A stretch of DNA of 5,086 nt from Thermoplasmata archaeon. GTDB lineage: Archaea; Thermoplasmatota; Thermoplasmata; Lutacidiplasmatales; UBA184. Shown here in pieces: positions 1 to 5,084 of the stretch. Position 1 is the first letter of the stretch. Each line of letters begins with the position of its first letter. The stretch spans positions 1 to 5,086 of the forward strand of contig JASHWZ010000116.1 of the NCBI GenBank assembly GCA_030043865.1, written 5' to 3'. A program made the translations under genes and the position numbers. Under the pieces are notes generated by a model that saw only the letters and a list, made by a program, of their open reading frames with translations, was not told where the DNA came from and searched no databases.

Positions 1-1722
1 TGGCCCGCCCGGACGAACTACCTCTACCTCACCTACCGCGCGGACGCGGACGACGTCCGCCCGATGCCGACGGGGTCGGTCCTCGTGATCGGCGCCGGGC
101 CGTACCGGATCGGGTCGAGCGTCGAGTTCGACTGGTCGACGATGAACCTCGTCGAGGGGCTGAAGGCGGAGGGCGTCCCCGGCGTCTCGGTGCTCAACTC
201 GAACCCCGAGACCGTCTCGACCGACTACGACCGCTCCGACCGACTCTACTTCGAGGAGATCACGCTCGAGCGGACGCGCGACCTGGTCGACTTCGAGTCG
301 TTCGCCGGCGTCGTGACGTGCGTCGGGAGCCAGCTCGCCCAGAACTTGACGCCGCTCTTGAAGATGTGCGGCATCCCGGTGCTCGGGACGGCTCCGGATT
401 CGATCGACGCCGCCGAGAACCGCGCGGAGTTCGCCCGTCTGCTCGAACGCCTGAAGATCCCGCAGCCGGCGTGGCGCGCCTTCACGACGGTCGAGGAGGC
501 CGCGTCGTTCGCCGACGAGGTCGGCTACCCGGTCCTCGTCCGTCCGTCGTACGTGCTGAGCGGCCAGGCGATGCGCGTGATCTCGGGGCACGCGGACCTC
601 GGGCGGTTCCTCTCGCAGGCGGCACGGGTATCGCCCGAGCACCCCGTGGTGATCACGAAGTTCGTCGAGGGGGCGGACGAGGTCGAGCTGGACGCGATCT
701 CGGACGGACAGCGGGTGCTCGTCGCCGGCGTCCTCGAGCACGTCGAACGGGCCGGCGTGCACTCGGGCGACGCGATCTTCTGCCTGCCCCCGCGCCACAC
801 CTCGGCCGAGGTCCAGGCGCAGCTGATCGATGCCGCGGGACGCCTCGCGCGGACGCTCCAGATCCGTGGGCCGTTCAACGTGCAGTTCCTCGTGAAGGAC
901 GAAGCGTACCAGATCATTGAGCTGAACCTGCGCGCGAGCCGCTCGCTCCCGTTCCTCGCGAAGGCGACCGGGGTGCCGCTCCTGCGCGAGGCGGCGCGCG
1001 CGATGCTCGGCCGCCCGATCTCGCGGGACGGGATCGCTCCGCTCCCTCCGGGGCGATGGGGGGTGAAGGTGCCGCAGTTCTCGTTCCTCCAGCTCGCCGG
1101 CTCCGACCCGTTGCTCGGCGTCGAGATGCAGTCGACCGGCGAGGTCGCCTGCTTCGGCCCCACGTTCTCCGACGCGCTCGTGAAGGCGCTCGTCGCGACC
1201 GGCGTGCGCCTCGTCCCGAAGCGGGGGACCGCGTTCCTCTCGGTCGGGGGCCCCGAGCTCAAGGAACAGCTCCTCCCCGTCGCCCACCGGCTGCGGGCGC
1301 TGGGGCTCAAGATCTCCGCGACGGAGGACACGGGCGCGTTCCTGACCTCGCGGGGGATCCGCGGCGTCCGGATCCTGCACAAGGTCTCGGAGCCCGACCG
1401 GCACCCGAACGTCACCGAGGCGCTCGAGAACGGGGAGATCGACCTCTTGCTCAACGTGCCGCTCTCGCTCACGCAGGAGAAGTTCGAGCGGATGCTGGAG
1501 GACGAGTACATCCTTCGGCGCCGGGCGATCGAGCTCGGGATCCCGCTGTTCACGAGCCTCGAGTCGTTCGCCGCCTACGTCGAAGGGGTCGCCTGGCTCG
1601 AGGAGCACCCGCTCACGGTCGAGCCGCTCTACGGCAGCCCGGAACCGGGGGCGTCGCCGGGCGTGGCCCGGCAGTTGCCCGTCGTGCCCGGCCGCCGGCG
1701 TCGACCCGCCCGCCGCGGCTGA
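1..1722 (+). CDS. carB: Carbamoyl phosphate synthetase large subunit, C-terminal half (5' truncated by window)
   Basis: CarB makes carbamoyl phosphate from bicarbonate, ATP and glutamine-derived ammonia for pyrimidine and arginine synthesis in the cytoplasm. The reading frame is open from base 1 and shows 573 residues, about half of a normal ~1,070-residue CarB; the N-terminal half lies upstream. Visible in order: end of the linker (TNYLYLTY, 6-13); the second pre-ATP-grasp domain (GPYRIGSSVEFDW about 33-45, NPETVSTDYD); the second ATP-grasp domain (VRPSYVLSG 180-188, EHVERAGVHSGD 246-257), with Q295, E307 and N309 matching in spacing the E. coli metal/nucleotide ligands Q829, E841 and N843; and a methylglyoxal-synthase-like allosteric domain at about 400-540. 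An Arg/Pro-rich tail of some 30 residues follows. Motifs such as WPARTNYLYLTY, GVKVPQFSF and ELNLRASRS resemble the CAD-type subfamily rather than E. coli. carA is expected upstream. Identity is secure. Confidence 0.97.
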   Translation, partial: WPARTNYLYLTYRADADDVRPMPTGSVLVIGAGPYRIGSSVEFDWSTMNLVEGLKAEGVPGVSVLNSNPETVSTDYDRSDRLYFEEITLERTRDLVDFESFAGVVTCVGSQLAQNLTPLLKMCGIPVLGTAPDSIDAAENRAEFARLLERLKIPQPAWRAFTTVEEAASFADEVGYPVLVRPSYVLSGQAMRVISGHADLGRFLSQAARVSPEHPVVITKFVEGADEVELDAISDGQRVLVAGVLEHVERAGVHSGDAIFCLPPRHTSAEVQAQLIDAAGRLARTLQIRGPFNVQFLVKDEAYQIIELNLRASRSLPFLAKATGVPLLREAARAMLGRPISRDGIAPLPPGRWGVKVPQFSFLQLAGSDPLLGVEMQSTGEVACFGPTFSDALVKALVATGVRLVPKRGTAFLSVGGPELKEQLLPVAHRLRALGLKISATEDTGAFLTSRGIRGVRILHKVSEPDRHPNVTEALENGEIDLLLNVPLSLTQEKFERMLEDEYILRRRAIELGIPLFTSLESFAAYVEGVAWLEEHPLTVEPLYGSPEPGASPGVARQLPVVPGRRRRPARRG

Positions 1723-1744
1723 CCGGGGCCCACGGACCGTCGCG

Positions 1745-1760
1745 GAGGAAGTGGTAAACC
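1745..1760 (+). promoter_or_regulatory. Weak BRE/TATA-like box before the membrane-protein gene
   Basis: A purine-rich stretch (GAGGAAG) followed by GGTAAACC is the only A/T-containing patch in the short carB to membrane-protein gap. Its centre lies about 27 bases before the ATG at 1783, the archaeal TATA-to-start distance, so it would suit a leaderless transcript. No Shine-Dalgarno sequence precedes that ATG, which agrees with leaderless initiation. The match to a TATA box is poor, and read-through from carB is an equally good explanation. Confidence 0.35.
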
Positions 1761-1782
1761 CTCGCCGGACCGTTTCGCCCCG

Positions 1783-2505
1783 ATGGTCGCCCCCGCCCCG
1801 GCGCTCGAAGCACGACGGGTGGAGGGGGTCATCGCGGACGTACGGTCGATCCTCGACGGAGCGAAGCGGGTCTCCCGCCGGAGCTACTGGCTCAGCTGGT
1901 TCGCCTGGGGGTTCGTCTTCGCGCTGTACGGGGGCTACTTCGCAATGATCTACGTCTTCCTCGCGTACCCGTCGCTCGGGACCTCGCTGCTCGCCGGGAC
2001 GGTGACCGGCGGACTCGCCTTCACCCTGATCTCCGCGCTCGCCTTCCTGCCGTGCGCCGCCTTCCTCTTCGCGTCGTTCTACGAGATCCGGCAGGGGCGA
2101 CGCGACGCCCGACGAGTCCTGGCGGGCGTCGGGGCCTCGTCCGGCGCCGGACCGGCCGAGATGGGCGGGACGGGATGGACCCCGCAGGTCGTCGAGGCGC
2201 AGAAGCTCCTCAGCCACGCGAAGAGCGAGACGGAGTTCTCGTTCCTCCCGCTCACGCTCGGGATGATCGGGATCGGCTCGATCGTCGGGCTCGCGATCGC
2301 CGGGCAGTTCGGGTGGACCGGCCTCGCGAACCTCTTCGGCTCCTACGGGATCGCGGGGGTCCTCACCGCGGCCATCGCCTACCCGCTCTACCGCGTCGCG
2401 CAGGGCTCGGTCAAGAGCCTGCAGCAGCGTCTGGACCGCCAGGTCCAGGACGTCACCGAGCTCGAAGAGCAGTTCCTCGCCCGGTTCACGGGATCGCCGG
2501 CATGA
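1783..2505 (+). CDS. Four-helix integral membrane protein of unknown function, apparently internally duplicated
   Basis: I do not recognise a family for this 240-residue protein. It has a short amphipathic, basic N-terminus (about 9-34) and two hydrophobic segments (about 35-60 and 68-98). A basic loop with a Gly/Ala-rich, probably flexible stretch follows (about 103-133), then two more membrane segments (about 154-175 and 182-203). The polar C-terminal helix (about 207-235, SLQQRLDRQVQDVTELEEQ) could form a coiled coil. The halves look related: ILDGAK (23-28) matches LLSHAK (142-147), and YEIRQG (100-105) matches YRVAQG (203-208), each flanking a pair of membrane helices. There is no signal peptide, catalytic motif or cysteine cluster. 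ATG 1783 is the only sensible start. The stop overlaps the start of the winged-helix gene by four bases, so the two are probably co-translated. Coding is supported by strong GC3 bias; function is unknown. Confidence 0.85.
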   Translation: MVAPAPALEARRVEGVIADVRSILDGAKRVSRRSYWLSWFAWGFVFALYGGYFAMIYVFLAYPSLGTSLLAGTVTGGLAFTLISALAFLPCAAFLFASFYEIRQGRRDARRVLAGVGASSGAGPAEMGGTGWTPQVVEAQKLLSHAKSETEFSFLPLTLGMIGIGSIVGLAIAGQFGWTGLANLFGSYGIAGVLTAAIAYPLYRVAQGSVKSLQQRLDRQVQDVTELEEQFLARFTGSPA

Positions 2506-2801
2506 TCGGCCGGCCGGACCTGTTCGTGCTCGGGCGGCTCCTCGAGGCGATCGCGAGCGCGCCCGGCCCGGTCCGACGGACGCCGCTGCAGCAGCGGGCG
2601 GGCCTCAACTACACGGTCTTCCAGCGGTACCTCGACTACCTGCTCCGGCAGGGGATGGTCGCGAGCTCTCCCGCCGGGGATGACCTCCTCGAGCTGACGC
2701 CGAAGGGGGTCGAGGCGTACCGGTTCCTCGCGGACGGCCTCACGCGGATCTTCGGCCCGGTCGACGGGGCCGGCCGGCCGATCGGCGAACGCCGCGCCTA
2801 G
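2502..2801 (+). CDS. SSo10a-like winged-helix DNA-binding protein (HTH_45 type)
   Basis: This 99-residue protein looks like a small archaeal winged-helix DNA-binding protein of the SSo10a/HTH_45 type. The first helix carries VLGRLLEAI. The pattern RRTPLQQRAGLNYTVFQRYLDYLLRQGMV fits the family's helix-turn-helix, in which a target-recognition helix with a Y/F-x-x-Y-L core follows a LNY/LSY signature. LLELTPKGVEAYRF then fits the wing strand (L-T-x-K-G) and the last helix. SSo10a proteins have a longer C-terminal coiled coil for dimerisation; here the tail after the wing is short (about 25 residues) and ends in a Gly/Arg-rich segment, so another dimer mode is likely. The ATG at 2502 overlaps the membrane gene's stop as ATGA, without its own Shine-Dalgarno, implying translational coupling. 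The open frame extends upstream to 2052, but only as an out-of-frame shadow of the membrane gene. The DNA target is unknown; autoregulation of the pair is a guess. Confidence 0.85.
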   Translation: MIGRPDLFVLGRLLEAIASAPGPVRRTPLQQRAGLNYTVFQRYLDYLLRQGMVASSPAGDDLLELTPKGVEAYRFLADGLTRIFGPVDGAGRPIGERRA

Positions 2802-3466
2802 GTCACCGGGAACTTCGTCACCGAGAACTCGGGGACGACGGTCGAGGTGTCGAGCACCTCGGGGATCCCGCGGATCCGCTCGGTGACGAAGTCGAGGACC
2901 CGGCGCTTCGACGTCGCGGGCGGCGGGAAGTCGAGGACGACCAGGATGTCCCAGTCACCGGTGAGGAAGTGGAGTTCCTTCACCTCGCCCAGCGTCTCGA
3001 GGAGGTGACGGATCCGGTCGAGGTCGCCCCCGCGGACCTTGAGGTAGGTGAACGCGCGGACGCTCTTCAGCTCGCTCGGCATCATCTCCGAGAGCCGCTC
3101 GTCGGTGAACTCGTCGACCCCTTCGAGCCGCCCGCCCCGCGGCGAGATCAGGACCGGGAACTTCTGCACGCCGCGCAGATGCTCGGCGATCAGCCGCTCG
3201 ACCCGCCCGACCTTCTCGATGTCGACGACCTTGACCTGGTAGCCGCGGCGGGTGGCGACCTCCTCGGTGAGGGCGACGCATCGCGCCTGGTCGTCCGAGA
3301 GGAAGTGGACCCCCTCCTCGCCGCGCGTCGCGTCCTCGCCGGTGACCGACGCGGCGCCGGGCGGGCTCGTCCCCGCGGTCTCGGTCGAGATCGGGGTCCG
3401 GTAGAACGTCGAAATCGCACGCTTCGATTGCACGTAGAGCGTCAGCTCACGGGAGTCGTCGGCCAT
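2798..3466 (-). CDS. Glutaredoxin-like domain fused to an Lrp/AsnC-type effector domain, without HTH
   Basis: The 222-residue product has two recognisable parts after a polar, probably disordered N-terminus (1-50). Residues 53-130 follow the glutaredoxin/thioredoxin order: strand VHFLS (53-57), helix (59-75), strand QVKVVDIE (77-84), helix, KFPVLIS with the expected cis-proline P104, strand and GVDEF turn, final helix. Only one cysteine (C63) is present, roughly at the second position of the usual CxxC, so it is unlikely to be a standard dithiol oxidoreductase. Residues 136-222 match the Lrp/AsnC ligand-binding (RAM, ACT-like) domain: AFTYLKV, then GEVKELHFLTGDWDILVVLDF, then IRGIPEVLDTSTVV. 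The DNA-binding helix-turn-helix of Lrp proteins is absent. ATG 3466 is chosen because a TATA-like box lies 30 bases upstream and the extended frame beyond it is low-complexity. The stop shares CTAG with the convergent winged-helix gene. Role unknown; a ligand or redox sensor is plausible. Confidence 0.85.
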   Translation of the reverse strand: MADDSRELTLYVQSKRAISTFYRTPISTETAGTSPPGAASVTGEDATRGEEGVHFLSDDQARCVALTEEVATRRGYQVKVVDIEKVGRVERLIAEHLRGVQKFPVLISPRGGRLEGVDEFTDERLSEMMPSELKSVRAFTYLKVRGGDLDRIRHLLETLGEVKELHFLTGDWDILVVLDFPPPATSKRRVLDFVTERIRGIPEVLDTSTVVPEFSVTKFPVT

Positions 3467-3492
3467 CGGTCGGGCTCCGGAGTTGGGCGCGG

Positions 3493-3505
3493 TATTTAAT
3501 CGAAT
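3493..3505 (-). promoter_or_regulatory. BRE/TATA promoter of the glutaredoxin-AsnC gene
   Basis: Read on the minus strand, ATTCG followed by ATTAAATA (3500 down to 3493) is an island of A/T in very GC-rich DNA. It resembles an archaeal TATA box with a B-recognition element. Its centre is about 27 bases from an A at 3470 and 30 from the ATG at 3466, predicting a transcript with a leader of 0-4 bases. No Shine-Dalgarno sequence lies in the gap, consistent with leaderless translation. This fixes the start codon and shows the gene can be transcribed separately from the upstream ssDNA-binding protein gene. Confidence 0.7.
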
Positions 3506-3517
3506 GCGGAGGACCGA

Positions 3518-3539
3518 CCCCCGCCCGTTCGGGCGGGGG
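3518..3539 (-). terminator. Perfect GC hairpin downstream of the ssDNA-binding protein gene
   Basis: A perfect inverted repeat, CCCCCGCCC (3518-3526) and GGGCGGGGG (3531-3539), is separated by GTTC; a further G-C pair can close it to 10 bp. It lies about 30 bases past the minus-strand ssb stop (3570) and just before the promoter of the next minus-strand gene. That is where a 3' end or insulating structure would be expected. No T-run follows on the minus strand, so it does not look like a canonical intrinsic or archaeal oligo-T terminator. It could instead protect the mRNA 3' end. Confidence 0.45.
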
Positions 3540-3569
3540 AAGAGGTTCGTCCCGTCGCGCGGGGCGGCG

Positions 3570-4064
3570 CTAGTAGCGCTTGTAGCTGTCCGAGCGGTCG
3601 CGACCGCCCGAGCCGCCCTGGTTGCCGCCGGAGTACCGGCCGCCGCCGCCACCGTAGCCGCCGCGGTCGCGGAAGCCGCCGCCGCCGAACGAGCGGCGCT
3701 CCGACTCGAATTCCTGCTGGCTCATGTCGAGTCCCTGGTTGACCTCGCCGACCGAGTCGGTCGACTTGGAGAGGTTCCCGTAGCGGCCGACGTTCAGCCG
3801 CATGTGGCCTCGCACCAGGGAGACGTAGCCGTTGTCGACGAAGATCGTCTCGTCCTTCGCGATCGTTCCGATCTGCTCGTTCCAGAGGGAGAGCGTGATC
3901 ACGGCCGTGTCGTCGCCCACCACGGCCTCACAGACCTTCCGGGGGTCGCCGAACTTGCCCATGACCTCCTTGGCCTCGCCCACGCTCAGTACCTTGGCGA
4001 GGACGTTCACTTGCTTCGAGTTCGGCGTTAGGTCGCGCACTTTCGTCAGGGGTTTGTCCACCAT
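3570..4064 (-). CDS. ssb: OB-fold single-stranded DNA-binding protein (crenarchaeal SSB / SOSS-B type) with RGG tail
   Basis: The product (164 residues) binds and protects single-stranded DNA in replication and repair. Residues 5-100 form one OB fold. KVRDLTPNSKQVNVLAKVL is the family's first strands; EAVVGDDTAVITLSLWNE (46-63) is the central strand pair with W61 at the position of the DNA-stacking Trp of Sulfolobus SSB. VDNGYVSLVRGHMRLNVG (76-93) carries Y80 at the second stacking site. The third aromatic, Phe79 in Sulfolobus SSB, seems to be V84 here. GRYGNLSK and VNQGLDMSQQEF resemble the region after the fold in archaeal and human SOSS-B proteins. Residues 124-164 are a Gly/Arg/Tyr-rich flexible tail (GGGGFRDRGGYGGGGG) ending in SYKRY, the usual place for protein contacts, without the acidic tip of bacterial SSB. 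The start has only weak signals: GAAGG about 10 bases upstream and a poor TATA candidate at 4088-4094. Family assignment is firm. Confidence 0.93.
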   Translation of the reverse strand: MVDKPLTKVRDLTPNSKQVNVLAKVLSVGEAKEVMGKFGDPRKVCEAVVGDDTAVITLSLWNEQIGTIAKDETIFVDNGYVSLVRGHMRLNVGRYGNLSKSTDSVGEVNQGLDMSQQEFESERRSFGGGGFRDRGGYGGGGGRYSGGNQGGSGGRDRSDSYKRY

Positions 4065-4203
4065 CGCTTGTCGCCTTCTTTGGGTCGCGTTTCGCGCGAG
4101 GTCCCCCGCGGCGACGCCGCTCGAGAGAACACTCGTCGAAAAGGACGGGCGGGACGCTCGATGGAGGCGAAGCTCTGGGATTCCTCATCCGCGCATGGCC
4201 GCG

Positions 4204-4217
4204 GGCCGAATATAAAG
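4204..4217 (+). promoter_or_regulatory. Strong BRE/TATA box in the divergent intergenic region
   Basis: GGCCGAATATAAAG contains a B-recognition-like CCGAA directly before TATAAA (4211-4216), the best TATA box in the window. In the plus direction it predicts a start site near the A at 4240, leaving a leader of about 83 bases before the TPR gene ATG at 4323, unlike the leaderless pattern elsewhere here. The core also reads CTTTATATT on the minus strand and could serve ssb with a leader of about 120 bases, but no BRE-like purines precede it in that direction. The plus direction is preferred. Confidence 0.65.
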
Positions 4218-4233
4218 CCGGCGGCGCCGTGGG

Positions 4234-4253
4234 ACGGCGACGCACGGCGACGC
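4234..4253 (+). repeat. Two tandem copies of a 10-bp GC-rich unit
   Basis: ACGGCGACGC occurs twice head to tail (4234-4243 and 4244-4253), followed by a degenerate GCGACGGCG and a CG run to about 4269. The repeat covers the predicted transcription start of the TATA box at 4211. It could be replication slippage in GC-rich DNA or a pair of protein-binding sites; nothing decides between these. Confidence 0.5.
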
Positions 4254-4269
4254 GCGACGGCGCGCGCGC

Positions 4270-4289
4270 GGCTGGGGCGGCAGCCTTTT
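4270..4289 (+). other. Hairpin followed by TTTT in the TPR gene leader
   Basis: GGCTG (4270-4274) and CAGCC (4281-4285) form a perfect 5-bp stem with loop GGGCGG, immediately followed by TTTT (4286-4289). An alternative stem, GGGGC (4274-4278) with GCCCC (4290-4294), uses an overlapping base and would span the T-run, so the two cannot fully form together. This resembles a short terminator or attenuator between the predicted start site (about 4240) and the TPR start codon. The stems are short and such pairings arise by chance in GC-rich DNA. Confidence 0.3.
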
Positions 4290-4322
4290 GCCCCGGCGAA
4301 GGAGTGCGGGGGTCGGTACGGG

Positions 4323-5084
4323 ATGGTGAGCCAGCGGTTCGACCTCGGGGTCCATCACTTCCTCCGTCGGGAGTACGACGACGCGCAGCGCGCGTTCGGG
4401 GACGTGGTCCGCGAGGAGCCGAACGACGCGGGCGCCTGGTCGTACTACGGGATCTGCCTCGCGCACCTGGGGCAGGCGCGGGAGGCCGAAGGGGCTCTCT
4501 CGCGCGCGGTCGCGCTCTCTCCCGCCAACGGGGAGGCGTGGTTCCACCTCGGCGTCGCGCGGTCGCTACGGGAAGAGTGGGGCCTCGCCGCGCTCGCGTT
4601 CCGCCGCTCGGTCGCGCTCACACCGGACGACCTCGTCGCCTGGCACCGCCTCGGGGTCGCGCTCGCCGAATCCGGCGACGAGACCGGCGCGGCGACGGCG
4701 TTCGAGCGGGCCCTCGTGCTGTCGCGGAACGGCGGCGGTGCGGAGACGCTCCCGCGCGCCCCGGCCCGGGCGAGCGGCGACGATCACGTGGAGGAATCCG
4801 GCGAGCGCGAGGGCGCCCGCGAGGCGAAGAGCTGGCTCGAGCTGGCCCTGTCGCTGCTCACGCTCGGCGAGGAGGAGGAGGCGGTCGCCGCCTACGACCG
4901 CGCCTACACGCTCGACCCGAACCGCGCGTCGCGCTCGCTCTTCCGCCCGATGCTCAAGCTGCTCACGGCGGTCCAGGGCGCCGCGGCGCCCGAACCCGCG
5001 ATGGAGAGCGCGCTCCCCGGGCGCCCCGAAGGGCCGACCCCGCGACGGCTCGAGCCCGAGGACCCGCGCCCCGAGGTCGGCTGA
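4323..5084 (+). CDS. TPR-repeat protein of unknown partner
   Basis: The 253-residue protein is mostly tetratricopeptide repeats, helical hairpins that bind other proteins. Repeats sit at about 6-38 (FDLGVHHFLRREYDDAQRAF), 39-71 (AWSYYGICLAHLGQAREAEGAL), 72-105 (AWFHLGVARSLREEWGLAALAF), 106-135 (AWHRLGVALAESGDETGAATAF) and 170-203 (SWLELALSLLTLGEEEEAVAAY). Each shows the W/Y-LG-A-G/Y-A-F/Y-A-P pattern, with ...SP, TP or DP at the turn. A charged, Gly-rich linker (about 136-168) splits repeats four and five, and the last 40 residues are Pro/Glu/Arg-rich and probably disordered. No signal peptide or membrane segment is visible, so it is probably cytoplasmic. ATG 4323 is chosen because the repeats start right after it and the open frame upstream (from 4068) crosses the TATA box with poor third-position bias. 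AAGGAG lies 18 bases upstream, too far for a normal Shine-Dalgarno. The partner cannot be inferred. Confidence 0.88.
   Translation: MVSQRFDLGVHHFLRREYDDAQRAFGDVVREEPNDAGAWSYYGICLAHLGQAREAEGALSRAVALSPANGEAWFHLGVARSLREEWGLAALAFRRSVALTPDDLVAWHRLGVALAESGDETGAATAFERALVLSRNGGGAETLPRAPARASGDDHVEESGEREGAREAKSWLELALSLLTLGEEEEAVAAYDRAYTLDPNRASRSLFRPMLKLLTAVQGAAAPEPAMESALPGRPEGPTPRRLEPEDPRPEVG

Noticed and set aside
919..933. Apparent loss of a conserved proline in the CarB active-site segment (IELNLR versus IEVNPR)
   Set aside because: This is normal for the CAD-like subtype, and the catalytic E, N and R are retained, so it is not a defect.
525..1553. Long minus-strand open frame (342 codons) inside carB
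   Set aside because: It is antisense to a conserved enzyme, Ser/Arg/Thr-rich with no recognisable domain, and is explained by the GC bias that removes stop codons from antisense frames.
2052..2501. Extension of the winged-helix protein upstream to 2052
   Set aside because: It lies wholly out of frame within the membrane-protein gene and reads as Arg/Pro-rich nonsense typical of shifted frames in GC-rich DNA.
2969..3499. Plus-strand open frame opposite the glutaredoxin-AsnC gene
   Set aside because: It is an antisense shadow with Asp/Leu/Val/Arg-rich sequence and no motif. The minus-strand frame has two recognisable domains and a promoter.
3467..3652. Extension of the glutaredoxin-AsnC protein upstream to 3652
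   Set aside because: The extension is Ala/Thr/Arg low-complexity sequence, overlaps the ssb tail, and runs through the hairpin and the TATA box. The promoter position supports ATG 3466.
3483..4031. Plus-strand open frame opposite ssb
   Set aside because: It is an Ala/Val-rich translation of the antisense of the Gly-rich tail and OB fold; the minus-strand SSB is unmistakable.
4068..4322. N-terminal extension of the TPR protein to ATG 4068 or ATG 4161
   Set aside because: The frame is open, but it crosses a clear TATA box, shows weak GC3 bias, and encodes low-complexity Arg/Ala-rich sequence before the first repeat. ATG 4323 abuts the first TPR.
4065..4322. tRNA, C/D-box RNA or CRISPR repeats in the divergent intergenic region
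   Set aside because: I found no T-loop-like GGTTCGAATCC, no paired C (TGATGA) and D (CTGA) boxes, and no spaced repeats; only the 10-bp tandem pair and short GC stems are present.
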